A stretch of 64,000 bases of DNA, from NCBI RefSeq assembly GCF_019112545.1, contig NW_025064883.1, positions 694,100 through 758,099 on the forward strand, in the 5' to 3' direction. This document shows positions 1 to 14,309 of this stretch, piece by piece (position 1 is the first letter of the stretch; every line of letters starts with the position of its first letter). A program made the position numbers and the translations under genes. The stretch is from Guyanagaster necrorhizus (lineage: Eukaryota > Basidiomycota > Agaricomycetes > Agaricales > Physalacriaceae). The notes beneath the pieces are model-generated. The model searched no databases and was not told where the DNA came from. It was given only the letters and a program-made list of their open reading frames with translations.

Positions 1-178
1 CGACTGTCACTAGGCGTAAAATGAACGTAGATCAAACCCTGGTGATACATGAAATAAAAAACATGAAAAAAAGGGAAGAAAACAGTGTCAATGGATGTGT
101 GCGCTGAAGAGTTCAAATGCAAGTGTAAATAAAAATTGACAGAATTTAAAAAATAGAGATGCATAGATCGCATAACGC

Positions 179-2121
179 CTACATCATACTGCTTTCCAAC
201 CCGACATACCCTCTTGCGTCCACCTTGCTAAACGCCGTCGTCGGTGTAGGCGGCGCAGCAATCCCAATAAAACTTCTCGTCCGTCCATGCGACCGGAACG
301 TTGACACACGAGGCGTGATCGCAGGCCACGGCACACCTTCACTCGTAAGCGTCATCGTCGCAGGCGTCCGTCCCATCGTCGGACTCGGCGGGAACACAAA
401 CAGCGTCTGGCTCGGTGTAGCTGCGTGACTTGTCTGTGGCCGCGCCTGGTTCAAAACAGAATGTCGCAGATGAAGAGGCGGGGGGGCCGGTTTACGCGAC
501 TCGGTGCGCATCCGCAGAGACAGTTTATGAGGGCGAGGCGAGGGCGACGATGAAGGTGAAGGGTGGTGCTTGGGCGGCTTTGGAGGAGAATTGTTGACCA
601 GAACATTGGTCGGCGACGGCGGAACCGGCGGCAGGAGCGGCACTGGTCGCCGCTTAGCCTTCGGTGTCCCGTGCATATCAAACGTCGCCCGCGTTGCCGA
701 CGGTGGCGGTACAAAACTAAAAGACGTTTTCCATATCGGGGCAGACGGAGGCGGTCGCGTCGAACTCCGTCTATAGTCTACATCGTCTGGCGAGTTGGTC
801 GACGACGACGACGTGTCGCGCTCAAAGCTGCTTGTCTCGTCAAACCCACCACCGATACCCAGCAGACTGCGCTCCTCGTCTTCCTCTACCAACTCTTCGC
901 TAAAGATACTGCTCGCTACTGATCCAGTGCGTTTGCGAGCACCATAGCGACTTCTCCATGCGGCGCCCATGCCAACACCAGAGGTCGACGATCCCATAGA
1001 GGACGTCGACGAGGCTGACGATTTCCGTGCGACAATGCGGTCTTCCATAGCCTTGTCAAGCGCCTTGGCCTCCCGCATGACAAACGTGTTTTCTTCATCC
1101 TCCGGTTCTGATGGTGTCTCATCAAGCAACCGTCTCTTCCTACCCCATTCCTCTTCCTCATCAACGATCGAGGAGCGTTCCGAATTGGAAGGAGAGCTGG
1201 TCAGTTTGCGTTCATAGTCCAATAGCTGGTATATTAACCTGCAAGTAACTGAATATGAGCTAAAACCAAGCAAGGGGGTGAATGAAACGAAACGCACGAC
1301 ATATTGGGGCCTATCCATTTGCTTTTCTGTTTTACGAAATCATATGCGGGCTGCATACCCTTGAGAGCCCATATGTCCGGTGGGACGTTGGAAGAGCGCT
1401 CGGCGGCCGCACGCATGACGAGGGCAATTACCATGGTAGCTGAGCGAGAAATACCACACTGGCAGTGGATGAGGACGCCATCACCTCGCTCGAGGGCAGC
1501 GTCGGTGAATGCCATTGCAGCTGGGAACCCAGAAGCCACAAGATCCTGCTGGCCATGAGACCACATGAGTTTGAGATAATGCATGGCAGGTCGTCCAGAG
1601 GCGTGGTGTGCGGGGTAGAATGTATCTGTGAGCTCTAGTTGAGAACCCTTGAGGTTGGGAGCCGAGGCAAACGAGCGAAGGGGCTTGGAGGTGTCGAAAG
1701 GTGAGGCGACTTCCTTGGCGACGTTGAGGACGGCCTTGATACCGCGATCTCTGAGCTGAGGCCAGTCACGGGCGTTGTCCTCAGAGCCTAGCCAGATGCC
1801 AGGCATGATTTGGAGGGGCCCATCGGCGTAAGGAACGTCGGGATCGTGTTCTTCGCTGCGCGCGAGGAGGGCGGCAGGCGTCGGGGCAGGGAGAGAGATG
1901 ACAGACGGACGTCGAGGGCGAGGCGGAAAGGCGGCGGTGGCGGCAGTAATGTTGTCGGAGGATGACTGGGCGTCGGGGAGAGTGAGGGAGAGCTTCTTCA
2001 TGTTTCTGAGGGAGCGTGGTCGGCCGCCATTGTCCGAATCTGTGTCGATGAGCGGGAATATCGGGGTTTCGATGCGTAGGCCAGGAGGCGGGCCTCTTTT
2101 GCGAGGCGCACTTGCGGCCAT
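179..2121 (-). CDS. Dual-specificity protein phosphatase (MAPK-phosphatase type) with long Ser/Pro-rich tail
   Basis: Two exons split by an intron at 1239-1297 (59 bp, GT-AG) encode 627 residues. The phosphatase P-loop HCQCGISRS sits near residue 218 and supplies the catalytic Cys and Arg; LNVAKEV near residue 131 is typical of MAPK phosphatases, so the likely role is dephosphorylation of a MAP kinase, as with yeast Msg5. About 370 residues after the domain are low-complexity Ser/Pro/Arg-rich with no recognisable fold. The longer open frame upstream begins with GTG, so I place the start at the first ATG, residues MAASAP. The gene is divergent from the b5 reductase gene, with 291 bp between starts. 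Family call is firm; the Msg5-like role is inference. Confidence 0.85.
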
Positions 2122-2412
2122 TGCGTCGGTCGTTGCTGCCTGAAATTGCACGCCCAGCGTGGTGAAAAAAGCAGGAGAACAGGAAATAAGCAGCCAGCAG
2201 ATGCTAGCAAGCTCTTGAAGAGAGAATCAAAAGAAAGAAAGGCGGCGGGCCTTGCGTCCGCAGGCTGTCGTCGTCGTCGTAGTCGTCAACAATACTTGTT
2301 ATCATCACATTATTTTATCAAATTATTTATCATCATTAAATAATTGCCACTTTCGGCCTTACGGGCCCCGTCGTACGATTGGCCAGACCCGCCCAGAGTA
2401 CACCCACCCCAC

Positions 2413-3685
2413 ATGAACCAAAACCAGTTTGTCTTTCTCGTTTCCCTCGTTCTTCCCTTTTCCTTCCTCCTCGTCGTCTCTCGCGTCCTTAACGCCAGCT
2501 TCGACAAGGCCGGCTTTCATTTCTCTGACCTCATCCTCATCGGCCTTCCCAAGGATCCCAGCCATCCAGAAATGGGCTCGTACTCATTTGCCGATTTCAG
2601 AACCCAGTTGAGTGCTGTTGATCTGCCGTTGCTGGGCACCGTCGACCTTCTGTCGTCTACCGCCCTCATCACCGCTGCCGTCGTGTTTGGAGGCTTCATG
2701 CTCATGGCCCTCTTCCCCAAGGGTACGTACATGTCGTCCGTCGCGTCGTTTGACTCACTAGCTCCCAGGGCGGTCGAAAGTACTCGACCCCGCCAGTTGG
2801 CAAGAGTTTCCTCTCGTAAAAAAGACCCAGGTGTCGCCCAATACCGCAGTGCAAGTCATATCATATGTGTTGCCCCTTCGTTTCATCCAAAATTAATCCT
2901 TTGCTCTAGTTACCGATTCAGCCTGCCGCACCCCAACGACATTCTGGGTCTCCCTATTGGCCAGCATATCTCCATCTCTGCCGAGATCAATGGCAAGGAT
3001 ATTATGCGGTCCTACACCCCCATCTCGTCCGATGATGACCGTGGCCACTTTGAACTCCTCATCAAGTCGTACGAAAAAGGCAACATCTCTCGACATTTCT
3101 CGACCCTCAGGATTGGCGACACCATTCGTGTCAAGGGTCCTAGGGGTCAGTTCACCTATACTCCCGACCTCGTAGCTAACATCGGCATGATCGCCGGCGG
3201 TACCGGCATCACTCCCATGATCCAGATCATTCGTGCCGCCCTCAAGAACCCCACAGATCGTACCGTCCTCTCGCTCATTTACGCTAATGTCAACCATGAA
3301 GATATCCTCTGCAAGAAGGAGCTTGACGACCTCCAGGTCCAGTACGACCGTTCCCGCTTCAAAGTTTACTACGTTCTCAACAACCCCCCTGCTAATTGGA
3401 ATGGTGGAGTTGGGTTTGTTACCAAGGACCAGATTTCTGACCATCTACCTGGTCCCGAGTTGCATTCCAAGGTCCTCATGTGTGGTCCACCTCCCATGAT
3501 CACTGCTATGAAGTACGCTATTTTCCTGTCACCGTTCTACCCCGGCTAACTTGCCCCAGGAAACACCTTGATGAGCTTAAATACCCCGCTCCTCGCACTG
3601 TCAGCAAGCTTGTCGATCAGGTATGCCTTCGCATCTTGGAATCACGCATTTACTCATCAATCATCAACAGGTATTTGTCTTTTAG
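2413..3685 (+). CDS. CBR1: NADH-cytochrome b5 reductase
   Basis: Five exons encode about 356 residues. FAD/NADH-dependent reductase that reduces cytochrome b5 on the ER or outer mitochondrial membrane, feeding desaturases and sterol synthesis. The N-terminus is hydrophobic (residues about 4-20, plus a second hydrophobic stretch near 75-95). The flavin motif RSYTPISS lies near residue 163, GGTGITPM near 227 and CGPPPM near 321; the protein ends VFVF where the family usually ends VF.F. Introns: 2723-2768, 2851-2909, 3513-3559 and 3621-3670. The second has a GC donor (GCAAGT); using it gives the family-perfect join NTAVYRF. A GT donor at 2869 would keep frame but add six residues there. Start is the ATG at 2413. 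Confidence 0.92.
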
Positions 3686-3860
3686 ACGTAGAAGTAACTG
3701 TTTTATGTAGTCCCGGTCACGGTCAGCGTGTCAGGATGCTTTGAAATTGATTATCAAACGATCACGACTGAGTAATGAGATCGTGACGCGCTACTATTTA
3801 TTTAATCCCCTCGAATATCGTTGTCAGACATCAGCTTTTCCATCCCTGATCTTCTCTTCA

Positions 3861-4779
3861 ATGTCTCCTACATTGTACACCTTTGGCGGATCCGTCTGGT
3901 CTGCCGCTCCCGAGCTCGCAGTGTAAGAACCACTTGGCGCTGTCAAAGACGGGTACTAATAATTTACAGTGCCGAATTATATCCAGCCGACGCCATAGCC
4001 ACGAAAACCATCAACCTCGTCAACGGCGAGAACTTTGACCCTGCTTTTATCGACGTCAATCCTAGCGCCACCCTTCCCACTCTGACCGCAGACGACAAGA
4101 CATACAAGTCGACAGCCGACGTCATCTCGTACCTCGTCGCCCATGCTCCTAAACTCCTGTCCACTCCTGCATCCCACAAGGCCATCATTGACAAAGTTCA
4201 CGAAGACCAGTATGACCCCAACTTTGCCTTGCTTCTCGTTCGCGACGAATCTGAGAGGGTCGCCAAGGCTGCTGCTTTGCCCAAGACATTTGTCGAGAAT
4301 CGTATGTCCGTTCTCTTTTTCAGCAATCTCCTCTAATTTCATCTCCAGGCCAGAACGCCCTTTTGAAGCACTCCCAAGATCCTACCAACTCCCGCCATGC
4401 AGCTTTCTACAGTGAAAAGCTCGCTGGCAACGGCGCACTCCTTGACATCTACACCGGCGCCAACAAAGACCCAGCTGCCTTTTATGCCCAGTCCCAAGCA
4501 CACTTTGACAGCCTCAAGACATATCTCTACATTGTCCTCCCTACTGTTCTTCCTGCCGAAGGATTCATTGCCGGAGCCACACCTGGCGAAGCCGACTTTC
4601 ACGTCGCCGCATGGTTGACGCGTATTGCTGCGACATCTGGTGCTACCAGTGCTGGTGATGCCCTCGAGTCGTTGGAGAAGAACTTTGGCGCCCCCCTTCC
4701 AGAGACTGTAAGGGGATACGCCAGAGCATGGATAGTTAGGGACAGCTGGAAGAAGGTGTATGCCGAAGGATTACACTAG
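3861..4779 (+). CDS. Glutathione S-transferase-like protein
   Basis: Three exons (introns 3923-3969 and 4302-4348, each 47 bp) encode 274 residues. The N-terminal half is a thioredoxin-like GST domain: a start similar to eEF1B-gamma and fungal GSTs (PTLYTFGGSVW, then PELAVAELYP), followed by NPSATLPTL and the TADVISYL helix that place the cis-Pro loop and the glutathione-contacting Ser/Thr. The C-terminal half is all-helical and includes PGEADFHVAAWLTR, a typical GST-C motif. It probably conjugates glutathione or acts as a stress GST; the substrate cannot be read from sequence. It lies 175 bp downstream of the b5 reductase on the same strand and is convergent with the Dlt1-like gene. Confidence 0.8.
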
Positions 4780-4920
4780 AGTGGAAGCGTTTCCAAGTCA
4801 ACTGTAGTGAATAGCAAAACCTAGACATTCAATCTGTAAACCAGTCAGTCGATTCACTTGATAATCGCAAATGAACATACTGAGTAACCGATGCATTGAG
4901 CTAGGTCATACTGACTTCCA

Positions 4921-5848
4921 TCATCTCCATCCTGCACTCGTCCAATCTTGATCAATATATATGAGCATTAACGCGGCAAATTCAGGGTAATTAACTGACG
5001 TTTGTCTGATTTCCTCTGCCGCCTCCCAACCGACCTCAAACTCTTCCTCCGTCGGCTCCCTTTCGGAGTTCCTTGCAAGCTGGATTGCGGAATCATACAC
5101 ACGCAACACTACCTGGTCGTCAAGCAGGGGAACGATGAAACGAAAGTGGTGTATCATCCTTGCATGCGGTTTAAGCACTGGGTGAGCCGGGATTACCACA
5201 TGTGCAAGGGCATCTGCATTGAAGCTAAGGCGTTTCAAAATCGACATTGAAGAAGAATTGCCCACCCATCTCTGCGACGGTATCCAACAGAGCCCTCCGA
5301 AACCTCACTCCAGCATATTTGGTCCCCGGTCGTCCCCAGCCAGGATGAAACGCCTCCTTGGGCTCGGATTCATACGAGACAAGACACGCACGGAGATATT
5401 CCCTCGTGATGTACTCGTGTACGGTCTGCAAATATTAATGGGTGCGACAATGTATTGAAACACAACCCACATTCGGCACGTCCTCCTTCCCAATAGGCTT
5501 ATAATTCTTCGAGATCCTCTGCAATCTCAGACGAACTGCTATACGGCGTTTGGCGCAGAAGAACAGGGAAGTAAAGAACTGCCACGGGCACAGGTCAGTT
5601 GCTTGATGAGGACTGGACTAAGCTGTGGGACGTACGACGGCGACGTAGCTGGCGCCGATGATGAGGGCGTTGATGTTCCCGGACCAGGACTGACTTGGCG
5701 AGGTCCGGACGGCTTGGGAGAGAAGGGCGACACAGGAGAGTAGAATGGCGCATATAGTGAGGAGGAGGAGGAGGAGGTAGGTCAGTGACGACAGCAGGCG
5801 GATTGAGCCCATGAAAGACGACGTCACGAGGCTTCGATCAAATTTCAT
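4921..5848 (-). CDS. DLT1: Dlt1-like membrane protein (defect at low temperature family)
   Basis: Four exons give 257 residues; introns of 57, 45 and 52 bp were joined by frame. The N-terminus has two membrane segments: a Leu-rich helix around residues 20-45, and a second around 58-78 ending SLFFCAKRR. A conserved basic stretch follows (RISKNYKPIGKEDVPN), then a soluble region with VHEYITREYLRA and FHPGWGRPGTKY. This order and the KPI-KEDV motif match the fungal Dlt1 family, whose yeast member is needed for growth in the cold; biochemical function is unknown. Spacing to the GST gene stop is 141 bp (convergent). Family assignment is from memory of the motif pattern and is moderately sure. Confidence 0.65.
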
Positions 5849-5943
5849 CTTCGTGGATCAACCATGTATCGATACATTTTTGTAAATAATTCAAAATATA
5901 TACGTAGTGGCCCAGCCACACATTCCCGATGTCATAAATGCTT

Positions 5944-7084
5944 TCAAGCCTGGACATTCTCGCTGTAAATTTTCATTAATACCCACCAGAGTCGCCACAG
6001 ACTCAGTGGTACTCACGCATATTCTCCATCAATGTTCCCAGCAGGATTGTAGTTGCAAACATAAAGTACTCCACCCTGGTAAATTCCATGAGCCACCTGT
6101 TTCCATAGCACAGATCAAAGTACCCACTCCATAATCTGAATAAATGTTGGAACACTTGGCGTAACCACAGCCAAGCTCCGTAGTAGATTTCCAAACCATT
6201 TGCGTAAAATGCGAGTAGGTCGGGTTGCTAGCGTTGTATTCCGCTGTCCGGCTCCATCAGCACCTGGCAAACCACCAGAAGGAAGGAAAATTAACAAGCT
6301 TCATCGGCCCACAACTGTACAGCAGCCGCAATATTCACATCTCCAGAAGCTTCAGCCAAGTTTTCTGGAAACCCGTCAGCGCATCCAAAAAAAAACTGGC
6401 ACACAAAAATGAAGAAACCTCCATAAGACGAGCCAGAATGCTCGAAGTTACATTGGTCAGCCCATGCCTGTGCAGTTGATGCGACCTCATCGCTCCAAGT
6501 CAAGTTATCAGCACCGTGTTGCTGTCGGACAGTGTTGTGTGCGGTCAACCATGCGTCAATGTCACCTGAAGATGCCGAGGACGAAGAGCTGGATGCAGAG
6601 GCAGAAGAGGTCACAGTAGCAGTGCTTTCAACTCCACTTCCTTCTACTGGTGTTTGCGTTTCAACAGTAGTCTCTCCTACAGCAGCTTCGCTGGTGGATT
6701 CTGGACTATATTCCTCCACAGAAATCTGGGTTACAGAAGGGACATCAGTGTACGTGGAGGTCTCAACATCAGTAGCAGAAGGCCACGAAGCGCTGTTTGT
6801 CGCGCTAGCAAAGCTACTAGAGGATAGGATTCAATCGTGAAGCTACCGAACATTGCGACGTACCCAGTCTCGCAGGCCTGAGACGAAAAGAAGGATCCCC
6901 AAGAGTCAGAGCTAATGCTAGCGAAGATCCACCAAGGTTGGTCGCGTCCGTAGACCCCTCCACTACAGAGCTGGTCAGGCGACCAACCGGCCCACTGCTT
7001 TTTTGCTAGTGCAGGGCCCGCCAGCCCGCCAGAGGGCTGGGCGACAAGCAGAACGGCCACCGCGATAGCAAGTGAATAAATCAT
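5944..7084 (-). CDS. Secreted CAP/SCP (PR-1-like) protein
   Basis: The protein begins with a clear signal peptide (MIYSLAIAVAVLLVAQPSGG). A short Trp/Cys-containing segment follows, then a Ser/Thr/Glu-rich linker of about 80 residues, then a CAP domain: DAWLTAHNTVRQQHGADNL, a split FEHSGSSYG-ENLAEA, SHFTQMVWKSTTELGC and a final LYVCNYNPAGN. These are the four classical CAP signatures. The exons need at least five introns; the joint at about 6376-6428 restores HSGSSYGENLAE and the one near 6090-6140 restores YGGGVLYVCNYNP. CAP proteins are extracellular; yeast Pry proteins bind sterols and fatty acids, so lipid binding is plausible here. The Ser/Thr-rich linker suggests O-glycosylation. It is tandem with and upstream of the Dlt1-like gene. 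Confidence 0.85.
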
Positions 7085-8416
7085 GGTTTTTCAATTTTTG
7101 AAGGAACGTGCTGAGGGAATGAAAAGAATGGGTCGTACAGCACCCAAGAAACAGAAAAGAGATGTAATGGATTTATTGGGCCACACCAGAATGACTGAAT
7201 TATATATCGTTCAGGTATTGTATCCGCTCAGAAAGTGCATGTGGATTAACTTACGACGCGCGTCTCCAGGGCCCATTGGGACCGGAAGGAATATACATCA
7301 GCACTTGGTGAATAGGAGACAACATTCTCTAGTTATAAAATGGAAATGTGACGCCTTATGGTTCCGCGGTGTCCAAAGCCTAAGTTCCAGATTTTCAAGG
7401 GAGGTTCGCGAGTAGCTTTTGTTTTTGAAGCTCTGCAACAGATAGTTCAGAATCGATTTGAAAGTGAGTAGTACATGGTAATCTCCATGGCCACGATGAT
7501 GACACGGTCCCATTTGATATCGAGCAAGTGGAGCAGCCTTGAACTGATCAATCGCAAGCGACCGCGGTAATGATCAGGAAAATGGTCGGTGAATTAGGTG
7601 ATTCAGGAAGTGCAGAGATTGTGCAGTGCCGACAAAAAAACACTGTAGAGTTATAATCTCGTTAATTGCCTGAGAAGATTTATGGAATGCACGAATACTA
7701 TCGACTCCTGAGAACGGACCCGGAAAGTGGATTGACTACGGACGAGCCCCGACGACTCAGGGATGAGATCACAAAGATAACAAGGAAATAAGTCAAAGCG
7801 CAGCCATACGACGGTGAAGGATACGTTACGTGCGTAGTACATATATATAGCAGGGACGCACAAGGGTCAGTCAGCATCCGGATCGGCTGTACAACCGTCT
7901 GATAAGTTTCACCGGATATCGACGGGGGGATTAATATTGTAATTTGCACTCTGTTGGCGTAGTCTATGGCGGAGTATACAGAGATTACATACTAATTCAT
8001 AATTTTTAACTTAAGTGGGGTTTCCGTCTCTGACCTGATGAAAAACAGGGTGGCTGTTGAACGTTGTATAGTGGATCGCATTAAAGATGGGCAGGATTTC
8101 GTCAGTCAGCCCACAAGGACATGAATGATGTAGACGTTCTGGATGTCAGATGGCATCATCAAGGGTATCGAAAGATGGGCTGTATAACTTGACATTAGTG
8201 CTCCCAGCCTGAATGTTCTCACTGTAAGAATTAGGGTTAACAAAACGTCAAGGACTCATTCATCCGCAACTTTATCGCAGAGCTGATGGTATAGTCACTT
8301 CCTGTACCAGCGGTAATGAATCACAAGACAGAACGAGGCATTCTGGTCGAAAAGGACAAGGAAAGTATGGGCTAATATGGGACGGTCGGACGTTATTCGA
8401 TGCAATTGGCAATTCA
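7085..8416. other. Intergenic stretch without a supported gene
   Basis: About 1.3 kb between the start of the CAP gene and the start of the next plus-strand gene. Short open frames exist on both strands, but none has a recognisable motif, coherent codon use or matching splice sites. It presumably holds two divergent promoters. Confidence 0.5.
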
Positions 8417-9014
8417 ATGGCCTCCAATAAACCACCACCATATTACATTCTCTTTTCGAATTCTTCACTATCCCCAGCTCCTTCAACAACTTTAGGACAT
8501 CCCGCAATTCAGTATCATTATGCAGACGACTCTCTTTTGTCATTGCTCCCGCAATACCCTCAAGAACATGTCCTTCTGTTGGACTACGACCCTTCCTCGA
8601 GCGCACCGCCCGCAGTGAAGAGCATCTCCAAGAACATGTCCGTAACTGGTCTCAAAATAGAGGACGCACCAGGCGTAGCAGCAGTGGACGAAAGTGGCAC
8701 GAAGCGAGTCGAGAAAATGTTCATCATCGAAACCACGATGCTGGAAAGCAAGTGAGCCTGATTGACTATGAATCATGCAATTCCTCAGTTGACAAGCGCT
8801 CAGGAATGCAGACCACGAGGAGAAATCTCCCCATGCCATTCTAGCAGAGTTCAAGCACAAGTACGTCTACAGTCTCAATCTCGGAGACTATCATCTTATC
8901 TTAAACAGAAATGCTATCTTACGACGCGGTCTTGCCTACCCGGAGACTCCAAAGGCAACCAACACGACCACCCTGCCTCCGACAAGAAATTCAACGTTAC
9001 GACCAGACGTTTGA
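8417..9014 (+). CDS. Conserved fungal hypothetical protein, 165 residues
   Basis: Three exons (8417-8751, 8804-8860, 8909-9014) join in frame through two GT-AG introns of 52 and 48 bp. The protein starts MASNKPPPYYILFSN. It carries HPAIQYHYADDS and LLPQYPQEHVLLLDY, then a segment ending MFIIETTMLE, a short acidic stretch, and NAILRRGLAYPETP. The layout resembles small proteins found in many mushroom genomes, but I cannot name a function or domain. No signal peptide or membrane segment is visible. The stop is 88 bp from the EMC7 stop (convergent). Confidence 0.7.
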
Positions 9015-9102
9015 GCTCGTGGAGTTTCTTGACTTGGACGCCTGGATTTCTTGACTTGGACACTTAAATAATGTATATCATGTACATACTGCACTGCCCA
9101 AT

Positions 9103-10107
9103 CTATTTCCGCTTCTTTCCCCGGGTTTTGCTGCCTTGTGAGCCTTTAGATGTGCCGGTCGAAGTGGAAGATGACTGCGTCTCCTTCGGCGCTTCATCAC
9201 CCGCAGGCAACAACGCAGAAAAGCTGGTTCCAGGATTTTCATGAAATGTCCTGGACTAGATAAATGCATGGCTCACCCTGATTTGAAGTCACCGTTCGTC
9301 ATAGCGCTTTGCATCTTGGCCACTTTGGCTTGCTGCTCCTTGAACTCTTCTAGTGCTTCGGGGTCCATATTTTTCTGGAGGACTAGTTGATAACTGCCAA
9401 CAATGCACCAGTCCTGAACACACCATGAGGTAAGGCATAGCCAACACCATCGCGCCCGTAAAGACCATCATCAACACCATAGGACTCTTGAGCATGCCGA
9501 GCATGTTGAATGAATCAGGCGGCACAAAATACTTGTGCTTTGTTCGCGGAGTAAGAGCCAACGGATACTGCAAGCGATTCGGAACAGGCGGGTTTAATGG
9601 CGTCCCAGGGAGGTACGGTCGCACCTCTACTATGGCATCCTGAAGGACATCTATTCGCAGCTAAGACCTATAAAGTTGCTGTTAAAATACACTCATGAAT
9701 ACAAATACCTGGTCAAAGACAAAATCGTGCGTTAATACAGAGAGGATGTAGGTTCCAGTGGGGACATCATATCTGGAACGGTCGCGTCAGCATGCGAATA
9801 GAGGGACGCAGAACGACGGACATCGTGAAGGAACCATCTTGAACTACATTCCCGCTCCTTCGTCCATTATCCAGTACTACTTTCGACGGCCCTAGCTCAA
9901 GCAGACCTGAACAAGGATATAGAGCTGAAGATTTTGTTATTCTATGCAGAATGCACACCTGGGCACACGTCATTCCATTGTAAACGGCCAATGACATCGA
10001 CAGCGTGAACGGGGAATAACAGGCTGGAGCATAATCAGTTGTGAATTCAATAAAAGCTACTCGACTGACCTCAAAATCCCCAAAAGATGAAGAATAAAAG
10101 GTATCAT
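9103..10107 (-). CDS. EMC7: ER membrane protein complex subunit 7
   Basis: The gene has several short introns. The start MIPFILHLLGILSLLFPVHA is a signal peptide formed by splicing a 38-nt first coding exon (10070-10107) to the next. A beta-sandwich domain follows: VIGRLQWNDVCP, PSKVVLDNGRRSGNVVQDGSFT, then DVPTGTYILSVLTHDFVFDQ. After PLALTPRTKHKYFVPPDSFN comes the membrane helix (SPMVLMMVFTGAMVLAMPYL), then MDPEALEEF and a basic tail ending KTRGKKRK. This order matches EMC7, part of the insertase for tail-anchored and multipass proteins. The last intron lies near 9225-9280 and restores KSGFSALLPAG. Start codons of EMC7 and UTP23 are only 84 bp apart. Confidence 0.88.
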
Positions 10108-10191
10108 AGCGTTGGAAGAAGCGGTAATCAAATATGACCAAACCGCCCTTCAAGTTTCCTTCCACATTCATCCATCCAAAGGCATCTCAAA

Positions 10192-11223
10192 ATGCGGCAA
10201 AAGAGATCCAAGACGTATAGAAAGCTCATGGCGTTATATTCCATGACTTTTGGTTTTCGTCAACCGTATCAGGTTCTCAGTAAGATGATTTCCTCAGCGA
10301 CACTGAACCGCGTAACTTAACCAAACCAGTCGACTCTGAAATGTGCAAGTTGGCTACGGATACAAACATCGAATTAGTGAAACAGATAGGTGCCATTTTA
10401 CATGGGGAAATAAAGCCCAGTGAGTACATCTTTAGCATATTTCCGGTGGGCGCTGAAAGCTTAACGAAAAAGTACCGCCTTCTCAGTGATAACTCAGTGC
10501 TGCATACATGAACTCTACCTTCAGGGAAAGTCTCGCCAAAATGCTGTCGATCTTGCAAAAACCTTTGAGAGACGAAAATGTAACCACAAGGAACCAATAC
10601 CGGGCGATGAATGTCTTAAAAGCGTCGTTGGTGCGTTTCAACACTAAATCTGTCTCTTTACAATGTTAGATTTTGCATATGTAGGAGATGCCAACAAGCA
10701 TCGATATGTTATAGCATGCCAGTCGCAGCCGCTCCGCTCGAAATTGCGAAACATTCCTGCTGTGCCCCTTGTTCATATCAACCGTTCTGTAATGGTCCTT
10801 GAACCCGCTAGTGATATGACACTCGCATCCAAACGAAAGGCAGGTCACTCTTTGGCCACTTATGCAACGGACTATTGATGATAGGATAAACAGAGTGAAG
10901 AACAATCTCTACACCCAACGGCTCCTGACATCGCATTGGTCGGCCCATCATCTTTGGATCCACCTCCGAAGAAGCGGAAGGGACCGAAAGGCCCTAACCC
11001 TCTGAGCGTGAAGAAGAAAAAGGTCGATAATCCGACCAAGGGCAAGAACAGCAGTGGAAGAACGCATGACGATCCTAGAACCTTGACAGAGAGGAAGAGG
11101 AAGAGGAATAATGACGAAGATGACGCTGAGGATGTAGAACCGCGGAGTGTTATTCATCCGACCAGGAAGAGGAAGCGGAGAAGAAAGGTAGAAGGTTTGC
11201 ATGTAGACAAGGACTGTACATAA
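10192..11223 (+). CDS. UTP23: rRNA-processing protein Utp23 (PIN-like, small-subunit processome)
   Basis: Five exons encode about 268 residues. The N-terminus MRQKRSKTYRKLMALY and FGFRQPYQ, the PIN core (DSEMCK, KPMITQCCIHELY, FERRKCNHKEP, with Cys/His residues of the zinc site), GDANKHRYVIACQ, IPAVPLVHINRSVMV, and the C-terminal KGPNPLSVKKKK are all Utp23 hallmarks. Utp23 acts in the nucleolus in release of snR30 and early 18S cleavages. Introns: 10280-10329, 10420-10486, 10631-10684 and a fourth at about 10840-10893. The last can be read as GC-AG (KRK-SEEQ) or as GT-AG from 10844 to 10900 (KRKA-EQS); both keep frame. It is divergent from EMC7. Confidence 0.92.
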
Positions 11224-11361
11224 CAATCGTGACCTCACTCTGAATTCTTAGGACAGACTATTGTACTACTTTTCCACCCAGCCACTTTAACATTCTCCAT
11301 TTTTCTGGCTATTTCCTAATCATGACAAAGGCTGTGATCAGTTCAAACTCCGCTCATCTGA

Positions 11362-12776
<1,415 letters not shown>

Positions 12777-12863
12777 TCATGTCGAAGAGCTCGTTGTAGA
12801 TTCGTAGCGCATATCTGTACATTTATTATACGATAGTTACGTCCATATGAAGCTGCATCATCG

Positions 12864-14208
<1,345 letters not shown>

Positions 14209-14309
14209 TGGTGGTCGCTGTCGGATAACGAAAAAGTTGGAGCACGTGGCTTCGAGGAAAAGTTTCTTTCGACTGTTGTCTTCAACGTATACAGTATTAC
14301 TACTATACA

